Assembly: GCF_013001025.1 (NCBI RefSeq)
Contig: NZ_CP053021.1
Location: forward strand, 868,001-932,000
Source of the DNA: Sphingobium yanoikuyae
GTDB taxonomy: Bacteria > Pseudomonadota > Alphaproteobacteria > Sphingomonadales > Sphingomonadaceae
DNA length: 64,000 bases
Reading direction: 5' to 3'
In this document: positions 28,075 through 37,545 of the stretch, piece after piece
Position numbering within the stretch: position 1 is the first letter of the stretch
How the letters are laid out: every line of letters starts with the position of its first letter
Translations under genes and position numbers: made by a program
The notes under the pieces: generated by a model
Told to the model about the DNA's origin: nothing
Seen by the model: the letters and a program-made list of their open reading frames with translations, nothing else
Database searches by the model: none

Positions 28075-28731
28075 TCAGCGGATCGGCGAGTCCGGCGACA
28101 GGCGCATGTCGAGATAATTGTCGACCGACTTCATCAGCTGGTCCAGCTCATGCTCGAAGAAGTGGTTGGCCCCCTTGATCTCGTCATGATGGATGGTGAT
28201 GCCCTTCTGGGTGCGCAGCTTGTCGACCAGCTTCTGCACCGCGCTGGCGGTCACCACTTCGTCCGCCGTGCCCTGGACGATGATGCCCGACGAGGGGCAG
28301 GGTGCCAGGAAGGAGAAATCATACATGTTGGCCGGCGGCGCGACCGAGATGAAGCCGCGGATTTCCGGGCGACGCATCAGCAGCTGCATGCCGATCCACG
28401 CGCCGAAGGAGAAGCCGGCGATCCAGGTGGTCTGCGCTTCGGGGTGGAAGCTCTGCACCCAGTCGAGCGCCGCTGCGGCATCGCTGAGTTCGCCAATGCC
28501 ATTGTCGAACGTGCCCTGGCTGCGGCCGACGCCGCGGAAGTTGAAGCGCAACACGGCAAAGCCGCGCTTCACGAAGGTCTTGTAGAGTGCCTGGGTGATG
28601 CGGTCGTTCATCGTGCCGCCGCCCTGCGGATGCGGGTGCAGGATCATGGCGACCGGCGCGCGCGGGCGGGGCGGGGGGCTGAAGCGGCCTTCGAGGCGAC
28701 CTTCGGGTCCGGGGAAAATGACGTCGGGCAT
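28075..28731 (-). CDS. Alpha/beta hydrolase (dienelactone-hydrolase-like / YpfH-type)
   Basis: 218 residues. The nucleophile elbow GFSFGAW gives catalytic Ser at about residue 107. The remaining triad positions are an Asp in GTADEVV near 163 and His in GANHFFEHEL near 194. The ILHPHPQGGGTM segment (about 35-46) supplies the oxyanion region. The start MPDVIFPGPEGRLEGRF matches small alanine-type hydrolases of the alpha/beta superfamily. Substrate unknown. Monocistronic with its own terminator. Confidence 0.88.
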   Translation of the reverse strand: MPDVIFPGPEGRLEGRFSPPPRPRAPVAMILHPHPQGGGTMNDRITQALYKTFVKRGFAVLRFNFRGVGRSQGTFDNGIGELSDAAAALDWVQSFHPEAQTTWIAGFSFGAWIGMQLLMRRPEIRGFISVAPPANMYDFSFLAPCPSSGIIVQGTADEVVTASAVQKLVDKLRTQKGITIHHDEIKGANHFFEHELDQLMKSVDNYLDMRLSPDSPIR

Positions 28732-28883
28732 GGCACCTGTTATGGTCTGGGCTGCCACGGGGCAGCGGGGAAAGGGTCCGTGCGCGCGCCGGGGCTTGGC
28801 CATATGGCCTTCACGCTGGCGCAGCGCGGCAATCCGCCTATATAGATGCCGCCGCCATTTCCGCAATCAATGAGTAGTTCCGC

Positions 28884-29918
28884 TTGGCCGCCGACCGCCT
28901 TTATCTCGATCATGCCGCGACCACCCCGATGCTGCCGCAGGCGCAGGCCGCGATGGTCGCCGCAATGGCCGGCTGGGCCAACCCGTCCAGCCCACACAGC
29001 GACGGGCGCGCGGCGCGGGCGATGCTGGAGGATGCGCGGCGGCGGATCGCAGCGGCGCTGGGATGGGATGGCCATGTCCTCTTCACCTCCGGCGCGAGCG
29101 AGGCGATCGCCATCGCGCTGACCCGCGCCAAGGCGGGGCGAATCATCACCTCGCCGGTCGAGCATGACGCCGTGTTGCGCGTGACCAAGGAGGCCGAGCG
29201 GCTGGCGGTGGATGGCGATGGCCGGGTGCTGTTGCCGGAACTGGCGCCGGGCAGTCTGGTCGCGATCCAGCATGTGAACAACGAGACGGGCGTGATCCAG
29301 CCACTGGCGGATTTCCGGCGCGCGGGGCTGCTGCTGTTTGCCGATTGCGCCCAGAGCGCGGGCAAGCTGGCGCTGCCCGAGGCCGACATGATCGCGATCA
29401 GCGCGCACAAGTTCGGCGGGCCGCCGGGGATCGGCGCGCTGCTGATCCGCGATCTGGCGCTGGTCGAGCCGAGCGGCGGGCAGGAGCAGGGCTATCGCGC
29501 CGGCACCGAAAATCTGCCGGCGATCATGGCTATGGCGGCGGCGCTGGAGGCACGGGGCGACTGGATGCCGGTGGCGGCCGCGCTGCGGGCAAGGCTGGAC
29601 GCCGGGATCGAGGCGGCGGGCGGGCAGATCGTCGCGCGTGACGCGCCGCGCCTGCCGGCGATCGCCAGCTATCGCATGCCCGGCCTGTCGGCGCGGGCGC
29701 AGCTGATCCAGTTCGACCTGGCCGGCATGTCCGTGTCGGCGGGCAGCGCCTGTTCATCCGGATCGCTCAAGACCAGCCATGTGCTGGGCGCGATGGGCTG
29801 GGACGCGGCGGCGGCGGGCGAAGTGGTGCGGGTGAGTTTCGGCCCGCAGACCAGCGCGGGCGATGTCGATCGCTTCCTGGCCACATGGACCGCCATGGCG
29901 GAGCGGGCGGGCCGGTGA
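28884..29918 (+). CDS. Cysteine desulfurase, first of a tandem pair (NifS/IscS-like)
   Basis: 344 residues, class V aminotransferase fold. PLP lysine lies in SAHKFGGPPGIGALL (about residue 177), and the active-site Cys in SAGSACSSG (near 295). It would release sulfur from cysteine as an enzyme persulfide for Fe-S clusters or thio-modification. The only usable start in this frame is TTG at 28884, since an in-frame stop lies three codons upstream. It ends GTGA into the next gene, a GTG start, hence coupling. A biosynthetic rather than catabolic role is likely but unproven. Confidence 0.9.
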   Translation: MAADRLYLDHAATTPMLPQAQAAMVAAMAGWANPSSPHSDGRAARAMLEDARRRIAAALGWDGHVLFTSGASEAIAIALTRAKAGRIITSPVEHDAVLRVTKEAERLAVDGDGRVLLPELAPGSLVAIQHVNNETGVIQPLADFRRAGLLLFADCAQSAGKLALPEADMIAISAHKFGGPPGIGALLIRDLALVEPSGGQEQGYRAGTENLPAIMAMAAALEARGDWMPVAAALRARLDAGIEAAGGQIVARDAPRLPAIASYRMPGLSARAQLIQFDLAGMSVSAGSACSSGSLKTSHVLGAMGWDAAAAGEVVRVSFGPQTSAGDVDRFLATWTAMAERAGR

Positions 29919-31003
29919 TCTATCTCGACTATCAGGCGACGACGCCGCTGGCGCCCGAAGCCTTCGAGGCGATGGTGCCGCTGTTGCGCGACCAGTTCGC
30001 CAATCCGCACAGCGCGCACCGCGCCGGGCGCATGGTCGCGGCGCAGGTGGAACTGGCGCGCGATGCCATAGGCCAGTTGCTGCCGCCGGGCGGCAGGCTG
30101 CTCTTCACCTCCGGCGCGACCGAGGCGCTCAATATCGCGATCCAGGGCGCGCCGGCGGGCGACATCGTCACCATCGCGACCGAACATGCCGCCGTGCTGG
30201 ATACGGTGGCGGCGATGCGGCGGACGGGCCGGGCGGTGACGGTCCTGCCGGTGGATGGCGACGGGCTGGTCGACATGGAAGCGGCGGCGCGGGCGATCGT
30301 GCCGGGCATCGCTCTCGTTGTCGCGATGCTGGTCAATAACGAGATTGGCGTGATCCAGCCGGTCGGTGCGCTGGCGGAACTGGCCCATGGCGCGGGCGCG
30401 CTGTTCCTGTGCGACGCGGTGCAGGGCTATGGCCGGGTGCCGATCCCCGACCCGTGCGACATGGTGGCGATCAGCGCACACAAGATCCATGGGCCAAAAG
30501 GGATCGGCGCGCTGTGGTTGCGCGACGGGGTGAAGATCGACCCGCTGATCCATGGCGGCGGGCAGGAAGGCGGGCTGCGGTCGGGCACGCTGTCGCCCGC
30601 CCTATGCGCCGGCTTTGGCGTGGCGGCGCGCCTGATGCGGGAACAGGCGGAGGCCGACCGCGCGCATGTGGCGGCGCTGTCTGCGCAGGCGCGCGCACTG
30701 TTCGCCGACTGGACGCTGAACGGCAGCGTCGACGCGCGCTATCCCGGCAATCTCAACATTCGTCGCGCCGGGATCGACGGCGCGCGATTGTTGTCCGATT
30801 GCCGCAATATGTCTTTTTCGCTCGGCAGCGCTTGCGCGAGCGGGTCCGGGCGGCCTAGCCATGTGCTGCGCGCCTTGGGTCTTTCAGACAGTCAGGCGCG
30901 CGGATCGGTGCGGATCGGCTTTGGCCGATACACGACATCGGCCGAACTGGAGGAGGCTGCGAAGGTGATTAACGGGGCGGCGACCGCACAAGCGGCGCCG
31001 TGA
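29915..31003 (+). CDS. Cysteine desulfurase, second of the pair
   Basis: 362 residues from GTG at 29915 overlapping the previous stop. It opens VIYLDYQATTPLAPEAFEAM. PLP lysine is in SAHKIHGPKGIGALW (about residue 192). The catalytic Cys loop is FSLGSACASGSG near 310. Similarity to the first gene product is moderate, consistent with an ancient duplication rather than a recent one. Followed 19 bases later by a 2Fe-2S ferredoxin, giving a desulfurase-desulfurase-ferredoxin operon that points to Fe-S cluster assembly. Confidence 0.92.
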   Translation: MIYLDYQATTPLAPEAFEAMVPLLRDQFANPHSAHRAGRMVAAQVELARDAIGQLLPPGGRLLFTSGATEALNIAIQGAPAGDIVTIATEHAAVLDTVAAMRRTGRAVTVLPVDGDGLVDMEAAARAIVPGIALVVAMLVNNEIGVIQPVGALAELAHGAGALFLCDAVQGYGRVPIPDPCDMVAISAHKIHGPKGIGALWLRDGVKIDPLIHGGGQEGGLRSGTLSPALCAGFGVAARLMREQAEADRAHVAALSAQARALFADWTLNGSVDARYPGNLNIRRAGIDGARLLSDCRNMSFSLGSACASGSGRPSHVLRALGLSDSQARGSVRIGFGRYTTSAELEEAAKVINGAATAQAAP

Positions 31004-31022
31004 GCAGGGAGCATCGCATAGC

Positions 31023-31358
31023 ATGACCATGGTCACCTTCATCAGCGCCGACGGCGAAAATCGACTGGAGGTCGATGCGCCTGCCGGGTCCGTCCTGCTG
31101 GAGGTTGCACAGGCGGCGGGTCAGCCGCTGGAAGGAACATGCGAAGGGCAGATGGCCTGTTCGACCTGTCATGTCATCGTCGATGCCGCCGATTTCGACC
31201 GGCTGCCGCGCGCGAGCGAGGATGAGGAGGATATGCTGGACCTGGCCGCTGCGGCGACCCGCACCAGTCGCCTGGCCTGCCAGATCATCCTGTCCGAGCA
31301 ACTGGACGCACTGACCGTCCGTATTCCCGGCGAATTCAACAATATGCAAGGTATGTGA
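31023..31358 (+). CDS. 2Fe-2S ferredoxin (adrenodoxin type)
   Basis: 111 residues. The four cluster cysteines are in CEGQMACSTCH (Cys at about 40, 46, 49) and RLACQI (Cys at 86), the Cx5Cx2C...C pattern of vertebrate/adrenodoxin-type ferredoxins, including ISC ferredoxin Fdx. Start at 31023; an alternate ATG lies two codons later. Same operon as the two desulfurases. It probably donates electrons for cluster assembly or to a P450/monooxygenase. Confidence 0.93.
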   Translation: MTMVTFISADGENRLEVDAPAGSVLLEVAQAAGQPLEGTCEGQMACSTCHVIVDAADFDRLPRASEDEEDMLDLAAAATRTSRLACQIILSEQLDALTVRIPGEFNNMQGM

Positions 31359-31361
31359 GCC

Positions 31362-32342
31362 ATGGTGCTGCGCAAATCCCTCTCGCTCGTGGCGCTGACC
31401 GCCTGTCTCGTCGTGGCCCTGCCGCTGTCGGCCGCGCCCAAGAAGAAGGCGCCGGCCAAGAAGGCCGAAGAGGTGCCGACCCTGCCGACATTGATGCCGT
31501 CCGCACCACGCTATCTGGTGCCGCAATCCGCGCTCACCTCCGTCCGCAATCCCAAGGAGATCGAGGAGGAGACCGGCGGGCGCATGGGCATCGCGCTGGT
31601 CGATCGCGACGGCGCGCTGATCCTGGGTTTCAACCGCGATGATCGCTTTGCCATGTGCTCGACCTTCAAGGCACCGCTGGCGGCTGCTGTGCTGATCGGC
31701 GCGCAGGGCGGCAAGTTCGGGCTGGAGGGGGAGATACCCTTCACCAAGGATGATATTCTCGATTACGCGCCGGTGGTGAAGAAGAACAAGAAGCGCGGCC
31801 GCATGTCGATGGCCGAACTGGCCGAGGCGGCAGTCGAAGTGAGCGACAACAGCGCCGCCAACCTGTTGCTGCCGATGCTGGGCGGGCCGGAGGGGCTGAC
31901 CTCTTTCATCCGTGCCCATGGCGACAAGATCACGCGGCTCGACCGTATCGAACCCGAGTTGAACGAGAATATTGCGGGCGATCCGCGCGACACGACCAGT
32001 CCGGCGGCGATGGCCGGGCTGATGGGACGGTTGTTGTTCCGCGACATGGCTGCGGCCGATGCCGACAGGCTGCGCGGCTGGCTGAATGCCAGCACCACCG
32101 GCGACAAAAGGATCAAGGCGGGCCTGCCCGAAGGCTGGACGTCGGGCAGCAAGACCGGCAGCTGCGGCACCGCCTATAATGACGTCGCGCTGGTGAAGTC
32201 GCCCGCGGGCGAGGAATATATATTGGCCATCTATCTCGACCGGCCGACCGTGGACGACAAGAAGGCCGAGGCAGCGATCGCCGAGGCCGCCCATTCGGCG
32301 CTGGAATTCGTCAGCAAGGCGCAGAAGAGCGGGCTGAACTAG
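31362..32342 (+). CDS. Class A beta-lactamase
   Basis: 326 residues. A signal peptide (cleavage near LSAA-PK, residue 25) is followed by a Lys/Ala-rich linker. Catalytic motifs: STFK (Ser at 100, Ambler S70), SDN (S130), EPELN in the omega loop (E166, N170) and KTG (K234-G236). Cys immediately precedes S70 (CSTFK) and Cys follows in KTGSCG, so C69 and C238 are present, the disulfide pair seen in class A carbapenemases. The spectrum cannot be stated from sequence alone. Composition matches the surroundings, so it is likely resident. It follows the ferredoxin by three bases. A 9-bp hairpin follows the stop. Confidence 0.93.
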   Translation: MVLRKSLSLVALTACLVVALPLSAAPKKKAPAKKAEEVPTLPTLMPSAPRYLVPQSALTSVRNPKEIEEETGGRMGIALVDRDGALILGFNRDDRFAMCSTFKAPLAAAVLIGAQGGKFGLEGEIPFTKDDILDYAPVVKKNKKRGRMSMAELAEAAVEVSDNSAANLLLPMLGGPEGLTSFIRAHGDKITRLDRIEPELNENIAGDPRDTTSPAAMAGLMGRLLFRDMAAADADRLRGWLNASTTGDKRIKAGLPEGWTSGSKTGSCGTAYNDVALVKSPAGEEYILAIYLDRPTVDDKKAEAAIAEAAHSALEFVSKAQKSGLN

Positions 32343-32353
32343 GCTTATGGCAT

Positions 32354-32377
32354 GGCAAGGGCATGGAAGCCCTTGCC
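32354..32377 (+). terminator. Hairpin downstream of the beta-lactamase gene
   Basis: A perfect 9-bp stem GGCAAGGGC/GCCCTTGCC, six-base loop. The following sequence is only weakly T-rich (TTCCTG). Confidence 0.5.
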
Positions 32378-32405
32378 TTCCTGTCATGAGTTCGCCATAT
32401 GCCCG

Positions 32406-32500
32406 GCCGGGAGTCGGGCGGACGTAGTCGTCGCCAACCTGGTCAGGTCCTGACGGAAGCAGCCACAACGATTTTTCTGCGGGTCGTTCCGGCTCCCACC
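32406..32500 (+). ncRNA. ffs: Small signal recognition particle RNA (4.5S-type)
   Basis: The conserved helix-8 core is present: ACCTGGTCAGGTCC, a TGAC tetraloop and GGAAGCAGCC. This is the asymmetric loop and apical hairpin bound by Ffh. The ends pair (GGGAGTCGG at 32409 with CCGGCTCCC at 32489-32497), giving a single long hairpin of about 95 bases without an Alu domain. TGAC fits the URRC tetraloop class. Position just before dnaX is usual in alphaproteobacteria. End coordinates are approximate by a few bases. Confidence 0.93.
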
Positions 32501-32576
32501 TTTCCGCACAGCATCATCTCTTCGCAAGGTCCGAACGGGCTTCGACAAGCCGCATCTGAACGGTTAGGAAACAGGC

Positions 32577-34205
32577 ATGTCCGATTCCCCTCAGCCCTAT
32601 CGCGTGCTTGCGCGCAAATATCGTCCGCGCAACTTTCGCGAGCTGATCGGGCAGGACGCCATGGTCCAGACGCTGGGCAATGCGATCCGGCGCGGCCGCC
32701 TCGCCCATGCCTTTCTGATGACCGGCGTGCGCGGAGTCGGCAAGACGTCGACCGCGCGGCTGATCGCCAAGGCGCTGAACTGCATCGGCCCGGGTGGGCA
32801 GGGCGGGCCGACGATCGACCCGTGCGGCGTGTGCGAACCCTGCATGGCGATTGCCGAGGGGCGGCATATCGACGTGGTCGAAATGGATGCCGCCAGCCAT
32901 ACCGGCGTCGACGACGTGCGCGAGATCATCGAGGCGGTGCGCTATGCCGCTGTGTCGGCGCGCTACAAGATCTACATCATCGACGAAGTCCATATGCTCT
33001 CGAAGAACGCGTTCAACGCGCTTCTCAAGACCTTGGAGGAGCCGCCGGCCCATGTGAAATTCCTGTTCGCCACGACCGAGGTGAACAAGGTGCCGGTGAC
33101 GGTGCTGTCGCGCTGCCAGCGGTTTGACCTGCGTCGCATCCCGGCCGAGATGCTGGCCGGCCATTTCGCCCATGTGGTCGAGGCCGAACAGGTCGCGGCC
33201 GAGCCCGATGCGCTATCGCTGATCGCGCAGGCGGCCGAGGGCTCCGCCCGTGACGGCCTGTCGATTCTGGACCAGGCGATCGCCCATGCCGAAATGGGCG
33301 AGGGCGAGCCGATGGTTACGGCGGCGCAGGTGCGCGAGATGCTGGGCCTGTCGGATCGCGGCTCGACGCGCCGGCTGCTCGGCCTGCTGCTGGAGGGCGA
33401 TACCGCCGCGCTGCTGGGCGGGGTGCGCGATCAATATGCGCTGGGGGTCGAGCCGCTGTCGCTGATGCGCGGCCTGCTGGAGCTGGTGCATGCGGTCACG
33501 CTGGTGAAGGCCGGGCGCGACATTGCGACGCCGGGCCAGTCCGACGAGGAACGCGGCGCGCTGGCCGACTGGGCGTCGCAGATCGGCTTTGGCCCGCTGC
33601 ATCGGCTGTGGCAGCTGATGCTGAAGGGCCATGACGAGGTGGCGACCGCCGCCCTGCCGATCGAGGCGTGCGAGATGGCGTTGCTGCGCGTGATGCATGC
33701 CGCGACCATGCCCGATCCCAGCGACCTTGCCCGGATGCTGCAGGGCGGGGTGCCGATGGCCGCGCCGGCGATGCCGGGCCAGGCGCCGGCCGCCGCCGCC
33801 GCGCCCGCGCCGGAACCCGCGTCCAGCCTGCCCGCCACCTTCGAGGATCTGATCGAAGCCTTCTGGCAGAAGAGCAAGGGGCATCTGGCGCAGGAAATGC
33901 ATGATTGCGTGGGGATCATCCGCTATGATCCGCCGATGCTGGAGTATCGCGGCACGGCCAGCCTGTCGCCCGACTTCGCCACCCGGATCATCCCGGCGCT
34001 GCGCGAGGTGACCGGCGTCGCCTGGACGGTGACGCAGGGCGAGGGGGAGGCCAAGCCGACCCTGCTGGCCAATGAACAGCGCCAGCTGGCCGACAGTCGC
34101 GCCGCAATTTTAGAAACCCCGGTGGTCAAGGCGGCAATGGACGCCTTCCCCGATGCCGAGCTGGTCCATTCGGACGAGCCGGAACAATGGAGTGCCGAAG
34201 CATGA
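32577..34205 (+). CDS. dnaX: DNA polymerase III subunits gamma/tau
   Basis: 542 residues. Clamp-loader ATPase: Walker A GVRGVGKT at 50-57, zinc-binding cysteines (CIGPGGQGG... CGVCEPC) near 64-85 and the DEVH Walker B in IIDEVHMLSKNAFNALLKTLEEPP. The C-terminal part after about residue 400 is Ala/Pro-rich, then a short tau-specific domain. AGGAAACAGGC precedes the ATG. No slippery frameshift heptamer was seen by eye, so only the full-length form is annotated. The stop overlaps the next gene by four bases. Confidence 0.97.
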   Translation: MSDSPQPYRVLARKYRPRNFRELIGQDAMVQTLGNAIRRGRLAHAFLMTGVRGVGKTSTARLIAKALNCIGPGGQGGPTIDPCGVCEPCMAIAEGRHIDVVEMDAASHTGVDDVREIIEAVRYAAVSARYKIYIIDEVHMLSKNAFNALLKTLEEPPAHVKFLFATTEVNKVPVTVLSRCQRFDLRRIPAEMLAGHFAHVVEAEQVAAEPDALSLIAQAAEGSARDGLSILDQAIAHAEMGEGEPMVTAAQVREMLGLSDRGSTRRLLGLLLEGDTAALLGGVRDQYALGVEPLSLMRGLLELVHAVTLVKAGRDIATPGQSDEERGALADWASQIGFGPLHRLWQLMLKGHDEVATAALPIEACEMALLRVMHAATMPDPSDLARMLQGGVPMAAPAMPGQAPAAAAAPAPEPASSLPATFEDLIEAFWQKSKGHLAQEMHDCVGIIRYDPPMLEYRGTASLSPDFATRIIPALREVTGVAWTVTQGEGEAKPTLLANEQRQLADSRAAILETPVVKAAMDAFPDAELVHSDEPEQWSAEA

Positions 34206-34525
34206 AGGATCTGAACGAAATATTGGGGATGGCCAGCCGCGTGCAGGAAGAGCTGCAGCGCGCGCAGGACAATCTGGACAAGCTGGAAGTCGAGGGCGCG
34301 GCCGGTGGCGGCCTAGTCAAGGTGAAGGCGTCGGCCAAGGGCCGCATCCTGGGCGTGTCGATCGACGACAGCCTGCTGGCACCGTCGGAAAAGCAGATGC
34401 TGGAAGACCTTATCACCGCCGCGTTCAACGATGCGCGCAAGAAGGCGGACGAGGTCAGCAACACCGAAATGGGCAAGATGACCGCCGGCCTGCCGCTGCC
34501 GCCGGGCTTCAAGCTGCCCTTCTGA
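34202..34525 (+). CDS. YbaB/EbfC family nucleoid-associated protein
   Basis: 107 residues from MKDLNEILGMASRVQEELQRAQ, start ATG overlapping the dnaX stop (ATGA). Central features GGGLVKVKASAKGRILGVSIDDSLL and LEDLITAAFNDARKKADEVS define the YbaB dimer fold, which binds DNA and is nearly always linked to dnaX and recR. Ends LPPGFKLPF, the family C-terminus. recR itself is not next to it here. Confidence 0.95.
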   Translation: MKDLNEILGMASRVQEELQRAQDNLDKLEVEGAAGGGLVKVKASAKGRILGVSIDDSLLAPSEKQMLEDLITAAFNDARKKADEVSNTEMGKMTAGLPLPPGFKLPF

Positions 34526-34680
34526 GCCGGCGCGCATTGCCGTTCCGGGGCTGCCGCTGGCGGATAAGCCCTTGTTCATCGTTGCAGCAATATGGTGATC
34601 GCTGATTGATTGACGCGACGGGCATCCCCATAAAGGCGATGAACCGCATGACGGGCCGCAAGTCCGGCCCTGGAGAGTGA

Positions 34681-37080
34681 ATGACTACGCAATATCCCCT
34701 TCTGCCGCTGCGCGACATCGTCGTCTTCCCGCAGATGATCGTCCCGCTCTTCGTCGGTCGCGACAAGAGCGTCGCCGCGCTGGAAGCGGCGATGGAGGGC
34801 AATAAGGAAATCTTCCTGGTGTCCCAGCTCGACCCGGCCGAGGATGATCCGGGCAAGGACGCGCTGTATGACACCGGCGTGGTGTCGGTGGTGCTGCAAC
34901 TGCTCAAGCTGCCCGACGGCACGGTGCGCGTGCTGGTCGAGGGCAAGCATCGCGCCCAGCTGGCCGATCTGGCGCCGGCCGAGGCGGGCTATCTGGTCGC
35001 CGAGGTCGCGCCGGTCGAGGAGATCGTCGCCGAAGGTCCGGAAGCCGCTGCGCTGATGCGCTCGGTGGCCGAGCAGTTCGAGAATTACGCCAAGCTCAAC
35101 AAGAAGCTGCCGGCCGAAACGCCGGTGCAGCTGCGCGAGATCGACGATGCCGGTCGCCTCGCCGATTCCGTCGCCGCCAACATCAACGTCAAGGTCGCCG
35201 ACAAGCAGTCGCTGCTGGTCGAACCCGATCCGGTCAAGCGGCTGGAGATGGTGTTCGCCTTCATGGAAGGCGAGCTGGGCGTGCTGCAGGTCGAGAAGAA
35301 GATCCGTGGCCGCGTGAAGCGCCAGATGGAAAAGACCCAGCGCGAATATTATCTGAACGAGCAGCTCAAGGCGATCCAGCGCGAGCTGGGCAATGGCGAG
35401 GGCGAGGAAGGCGACGAGCTTGCCGAACTGGCCGACAAGATCGCCAAGGCGAAGCTGAGCAAGGAAGCGCGCGCCAAGGCGACCGCCGAGCTCAAGAAGC
35501 TCAAGGGCATGCAGCCCATGTCAGCCGAAGCGACGGTGGTGCGCAACTATCTCGACGTGCTGCTGGGCCTGCCCTGGGGCAAGAAGGGCCGGGTCAAGAC
35601 CGACCTCAAGAAGGCGCAGGCGATCCTGGACGAGGATCATTTCGCGCTGGAGAAGGTCAAGGACCGGATCATCGAATATCTGGCGGTGCAGGCGCGCACC
35701 AACAAGCTGAAGGGGCCGATCCTGTGCCTCGTCGGCCCGCCGGGCGTCGGCAAGACGTCGCTGGGCCGTTCGATCGCCAAGGCGACCGGCCGCGAATTCG
35801 TGCGCCAGTCGCTGGGCGGCGTGCGCGACGAGGCCGAGATCCGTGGCCATCGCCGCACCTATATCGGGTCGCTGCCGGGCAAGGTCGTGTCGAACCTGAA
35901 GAAGGCGGGCACCATGAACCCGCTGTTCCTGCTCGACGAGATCGACAAGCTGGGCCAGGATTTCCGCGGCGATCCGGCATCGGCGCTGCTGGAAGTGCTG
36001 GACCCCGAACAGAACAGCAAGTTCCAGGACCATTATCTGGAGATCGACGTCGACCTGTCCGACGTGATGTTCGTGACGACGGCCAACTCGCTGAACCTGC
36101 CGCAGCCGCTGCTCGACCGCATGGAGATCATCCGGCTCGAAGGCTATACCGAGGACGAGAAGGTCGAGATCGCCCAGCGCCATCTGGTGCCCAAGCAGAT
36201 CGACGCCCATGGCCTGAAGAATGGCGAGTTCGAGGTGACCGAGGCCGCGGTGCGCGACCTGATCCGTTACTATACCCGTGAAGCCGGCGTCCGCACGCTG
36301 GAGCGGGAGGTGGCGCGTCTGGCCCGCAAGGCGCTGCGCAAGATCCTGGAAGGCGCGTTCGACAAGGTCGAGATCACGCCTGAAAACCTGGCCGACTATG
36401 CCGGCGTGCGGAAATTCCGCCATGGCGTGGGCGAGGAAGAGAATCAGATCGGCGCCGTCACCGGCCTGGCCTGGACCGAGGTCGGCGGTGAACTGCTGAC
36501 GATTGAGGCGGTGACCGTGCCCGGCAAGGGCCTCATCAAGACGACCGGCAAGCTGGGCGAAGTGATGAACGAATCGGTGCAGGCCGCCTTCTCCTATGTG
36601 AAGGCGCGCTCGCCCGGCTATGGCATCAAGCCGAGCCTGTTCAACCGCAAGGACATCCATATCCACCTGCCCGAGGGCGCGGTGCCCAAGGATGGTCCGT
36701 CGGCCGGTATCGGCATGGTCACGACCATCGTGTCGACCCTGACCGGCATTCCTGTCCACAAGGATGTGGCGATGACCGGCGAGGTGACGCTGCGCGGCCG
36801 GGTGCTGCCGATCGGCGGCCTCAAGGAGAAGCTGCTGGCGGCGCTGCGTGGTGGCATCAAGACGGTGCTGATCCCGCAGGAAAACGAGAAAGACCTAGCG
36901 GAAATTCCGGCCAACATCCGCGAGGGACTGGAGATTGTTCCGGTGTCCCACGTCGACGAGGTGCTGGCGCGCGCGCTGGTGTCCAAGCCCGAAGCGATCA
37001 CCTGGACCGAGGAAGATGATCTGGCGGCGCAGCCCAGCGCCGGCCAGGGTCGCGACGGCGATCCCGCTATCCGTCACTAA
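34681..37080 (+). CDS. lon: ATP-dependent protease La (Lon)
   Basis: 799 residues. The N-terminal substrate domain (from [15 protein letters not shown]), then the AAA+ module with Walker A GPPGVGKT at 352-359 and Walker B LFLLDEID, then the C-terminal protease domain with catalytic dyad Ser674 in DGPSAGIGM and Lys717 in [10 protein letters not shown]. It degrades misfolded and regulatory proteins. GGAGAGTGA precedes the ATG. The gene is followed by an intrinsic terminator and an HU gene, the standard lon-hup order. Heat-shock promoter elements were not identified. Confidence 0.98.
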   Translation: MTTQYPLLPLRDIVVFPQMIVPLFVGRDKSVAALEAAMEGNKEIFLVSQLDPAEDDPGKDALYDTGVVSVVLQLLKLPDGTVRVLVEGKHRAQLADLAPAEAGYLVAEVAPVEEIVAEGPEAAALMRSVAEQFENYAKLNKKLPAETPVQLREIDDAGRLADSVAANINVKVADKQSLLVEPDPVKRLEMVFAFMEGELGVLQVEKKIRGRVKRQMEKTQREYYLNEQLKAIQRELGNGEGEEGDELAELADKIAKAKLSKEARAKATAELKKLKGMQPMSAEATVVRNYLDVLLGLPWGKKGRVKTDLKKAQAILDEDHFALEKVKDRIIEYLAVQARTNKLKGPILCLVGPPGVGKTSLGRSIAKATGREFVRQSLGGVRDEAEIRGHRRTYIGSLPGKVVSNLKKAGTMNPLFLLDEIDKLGQDFRGDPASALLEVLDPEQNSKFQDHYLEIDVDLSDVMFVTTANSLNLPQPLLDRMEIIRLEGYTEDEKVEIAQRHLVPKQIDAHGLKNGEFEVTEAAVRDLIRYYTREAGVRTLEREVARLARKALRKILEGAFDKVEITPENLADYAGVRKFRHGVGEEENQIGAVTGLAWTEVGGELLTIEAVTVPGKGLIKTTGKLGEVMNESVQAAFSYVKARSPGYGIKPSLFNRKDIHIHLPEGAVPKDGPSAGIGMVTTIVSTLTGIPVHKDVAMTGEVTLRGRVLPIGGLKEKLLAALRGGIKTVLIPQENEKDLAEIPANIREGLEIVPVSHVDEVLARALVSKPEAITWTEEDDLAAQPSAGQGRDGDPAIRH

Positions 37081-37142
37081 AAGCCCGGTTTTCGGCGCGT
37101 TTATGCCCATGGGGGCAAAAACGCGCCGGAGCCGGCTTTTTT
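37081..37142 (+). terminator. Intrinsic terminator of lon
   Basis: A compound hairpin: inner GGCGCGTTT/AAACGCGCC and outer AAAAGCC.../...CCGGCTTTTTT stems, ending in a run of six T. Confidence 0.85.
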
Positions 37143-37242
37143 GACGCTTTCCCTTTGACACCGCTTGAAAGCTGGGCCTTATTGCCCCGCCTACGCCGCG
37201 ATTCCTTGACTATCCAACATCTATAAAGGGGGTTCCCAAGGC

Positions 37243-37515
37243 ATGAACAAGCAGGATCTTATCAGCGCGGTCGCTGAAAGCAGCGGTCTCAGCAAGAGCG
37301 ACGCCAGCAAGGCGGTCGAGGGCGTGTTCGACGCCATCACCGGCGCGCTGAAGAAGGGCGACGAAGTGCGCCTGGTTGGTTTTGGCACTTTCTCCGTGTC
37401 GCAGCGCAAGGCTTCGACCGGTCGCAACCCGCGCACCGGCGAGACGATGACGATCAAGGCGTCGTCGCAGCCGAAGTTCAAGGCCGGCAAGGGCCTGAAG
37501 GATTCGGTCAACTAA
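37243..37515 (+). CDS. hupB: DNA-binding protein HU
   Basis: 90 residues, typical HU. MNKQDLISAVAESSGLSKSDA opening, FGTFSV and the beta-arm RNPRTGETMTIKA (about residues 60-72) that clamps DNA in the minor groove, ending FKAGKGLKDSVN. Homodimer that bends and compacts the nucleoid. GGGG about eight bases before the ATG. Downstream of lon as in many alphaproteobacteria. A second HU-fold gene (ihfB) lies at the end of the window. Confidence 0.97.
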   Translation: MNKQDLISAVAESSGLSKSDASKAVEGVFDAITGALKKGDEVRLVGFGTFSVSQRKASTGRNPRTGETMTIKASSQPKFKAGKGLKDSVN

Positions 37516-37524
37516 GGATGCAGG

Positions 37525-37545
37525 CGCGCCCGCTCGGGCGCGTTT
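37525..37545 (+). terminator. Short GC hairpin after hup
   Basis: CGCGCCC/GGGCGCG with a four-base loop, then TTT. Weak terminator candidate. Confidence 0.5.

Noticed and set aside
31362..32342. Beta-lactamase as a recently acquired mobile resistance gene
   Set aside because: No mobile element, integron or composition change is seen; the gene is in line with the Fe-S operon.
32577..34205. Programmed frameshift in dnaX giving a gamma form
   Set aside because: No A-rich slippery heptamer plus stimulatory hairpin was seen by eye.
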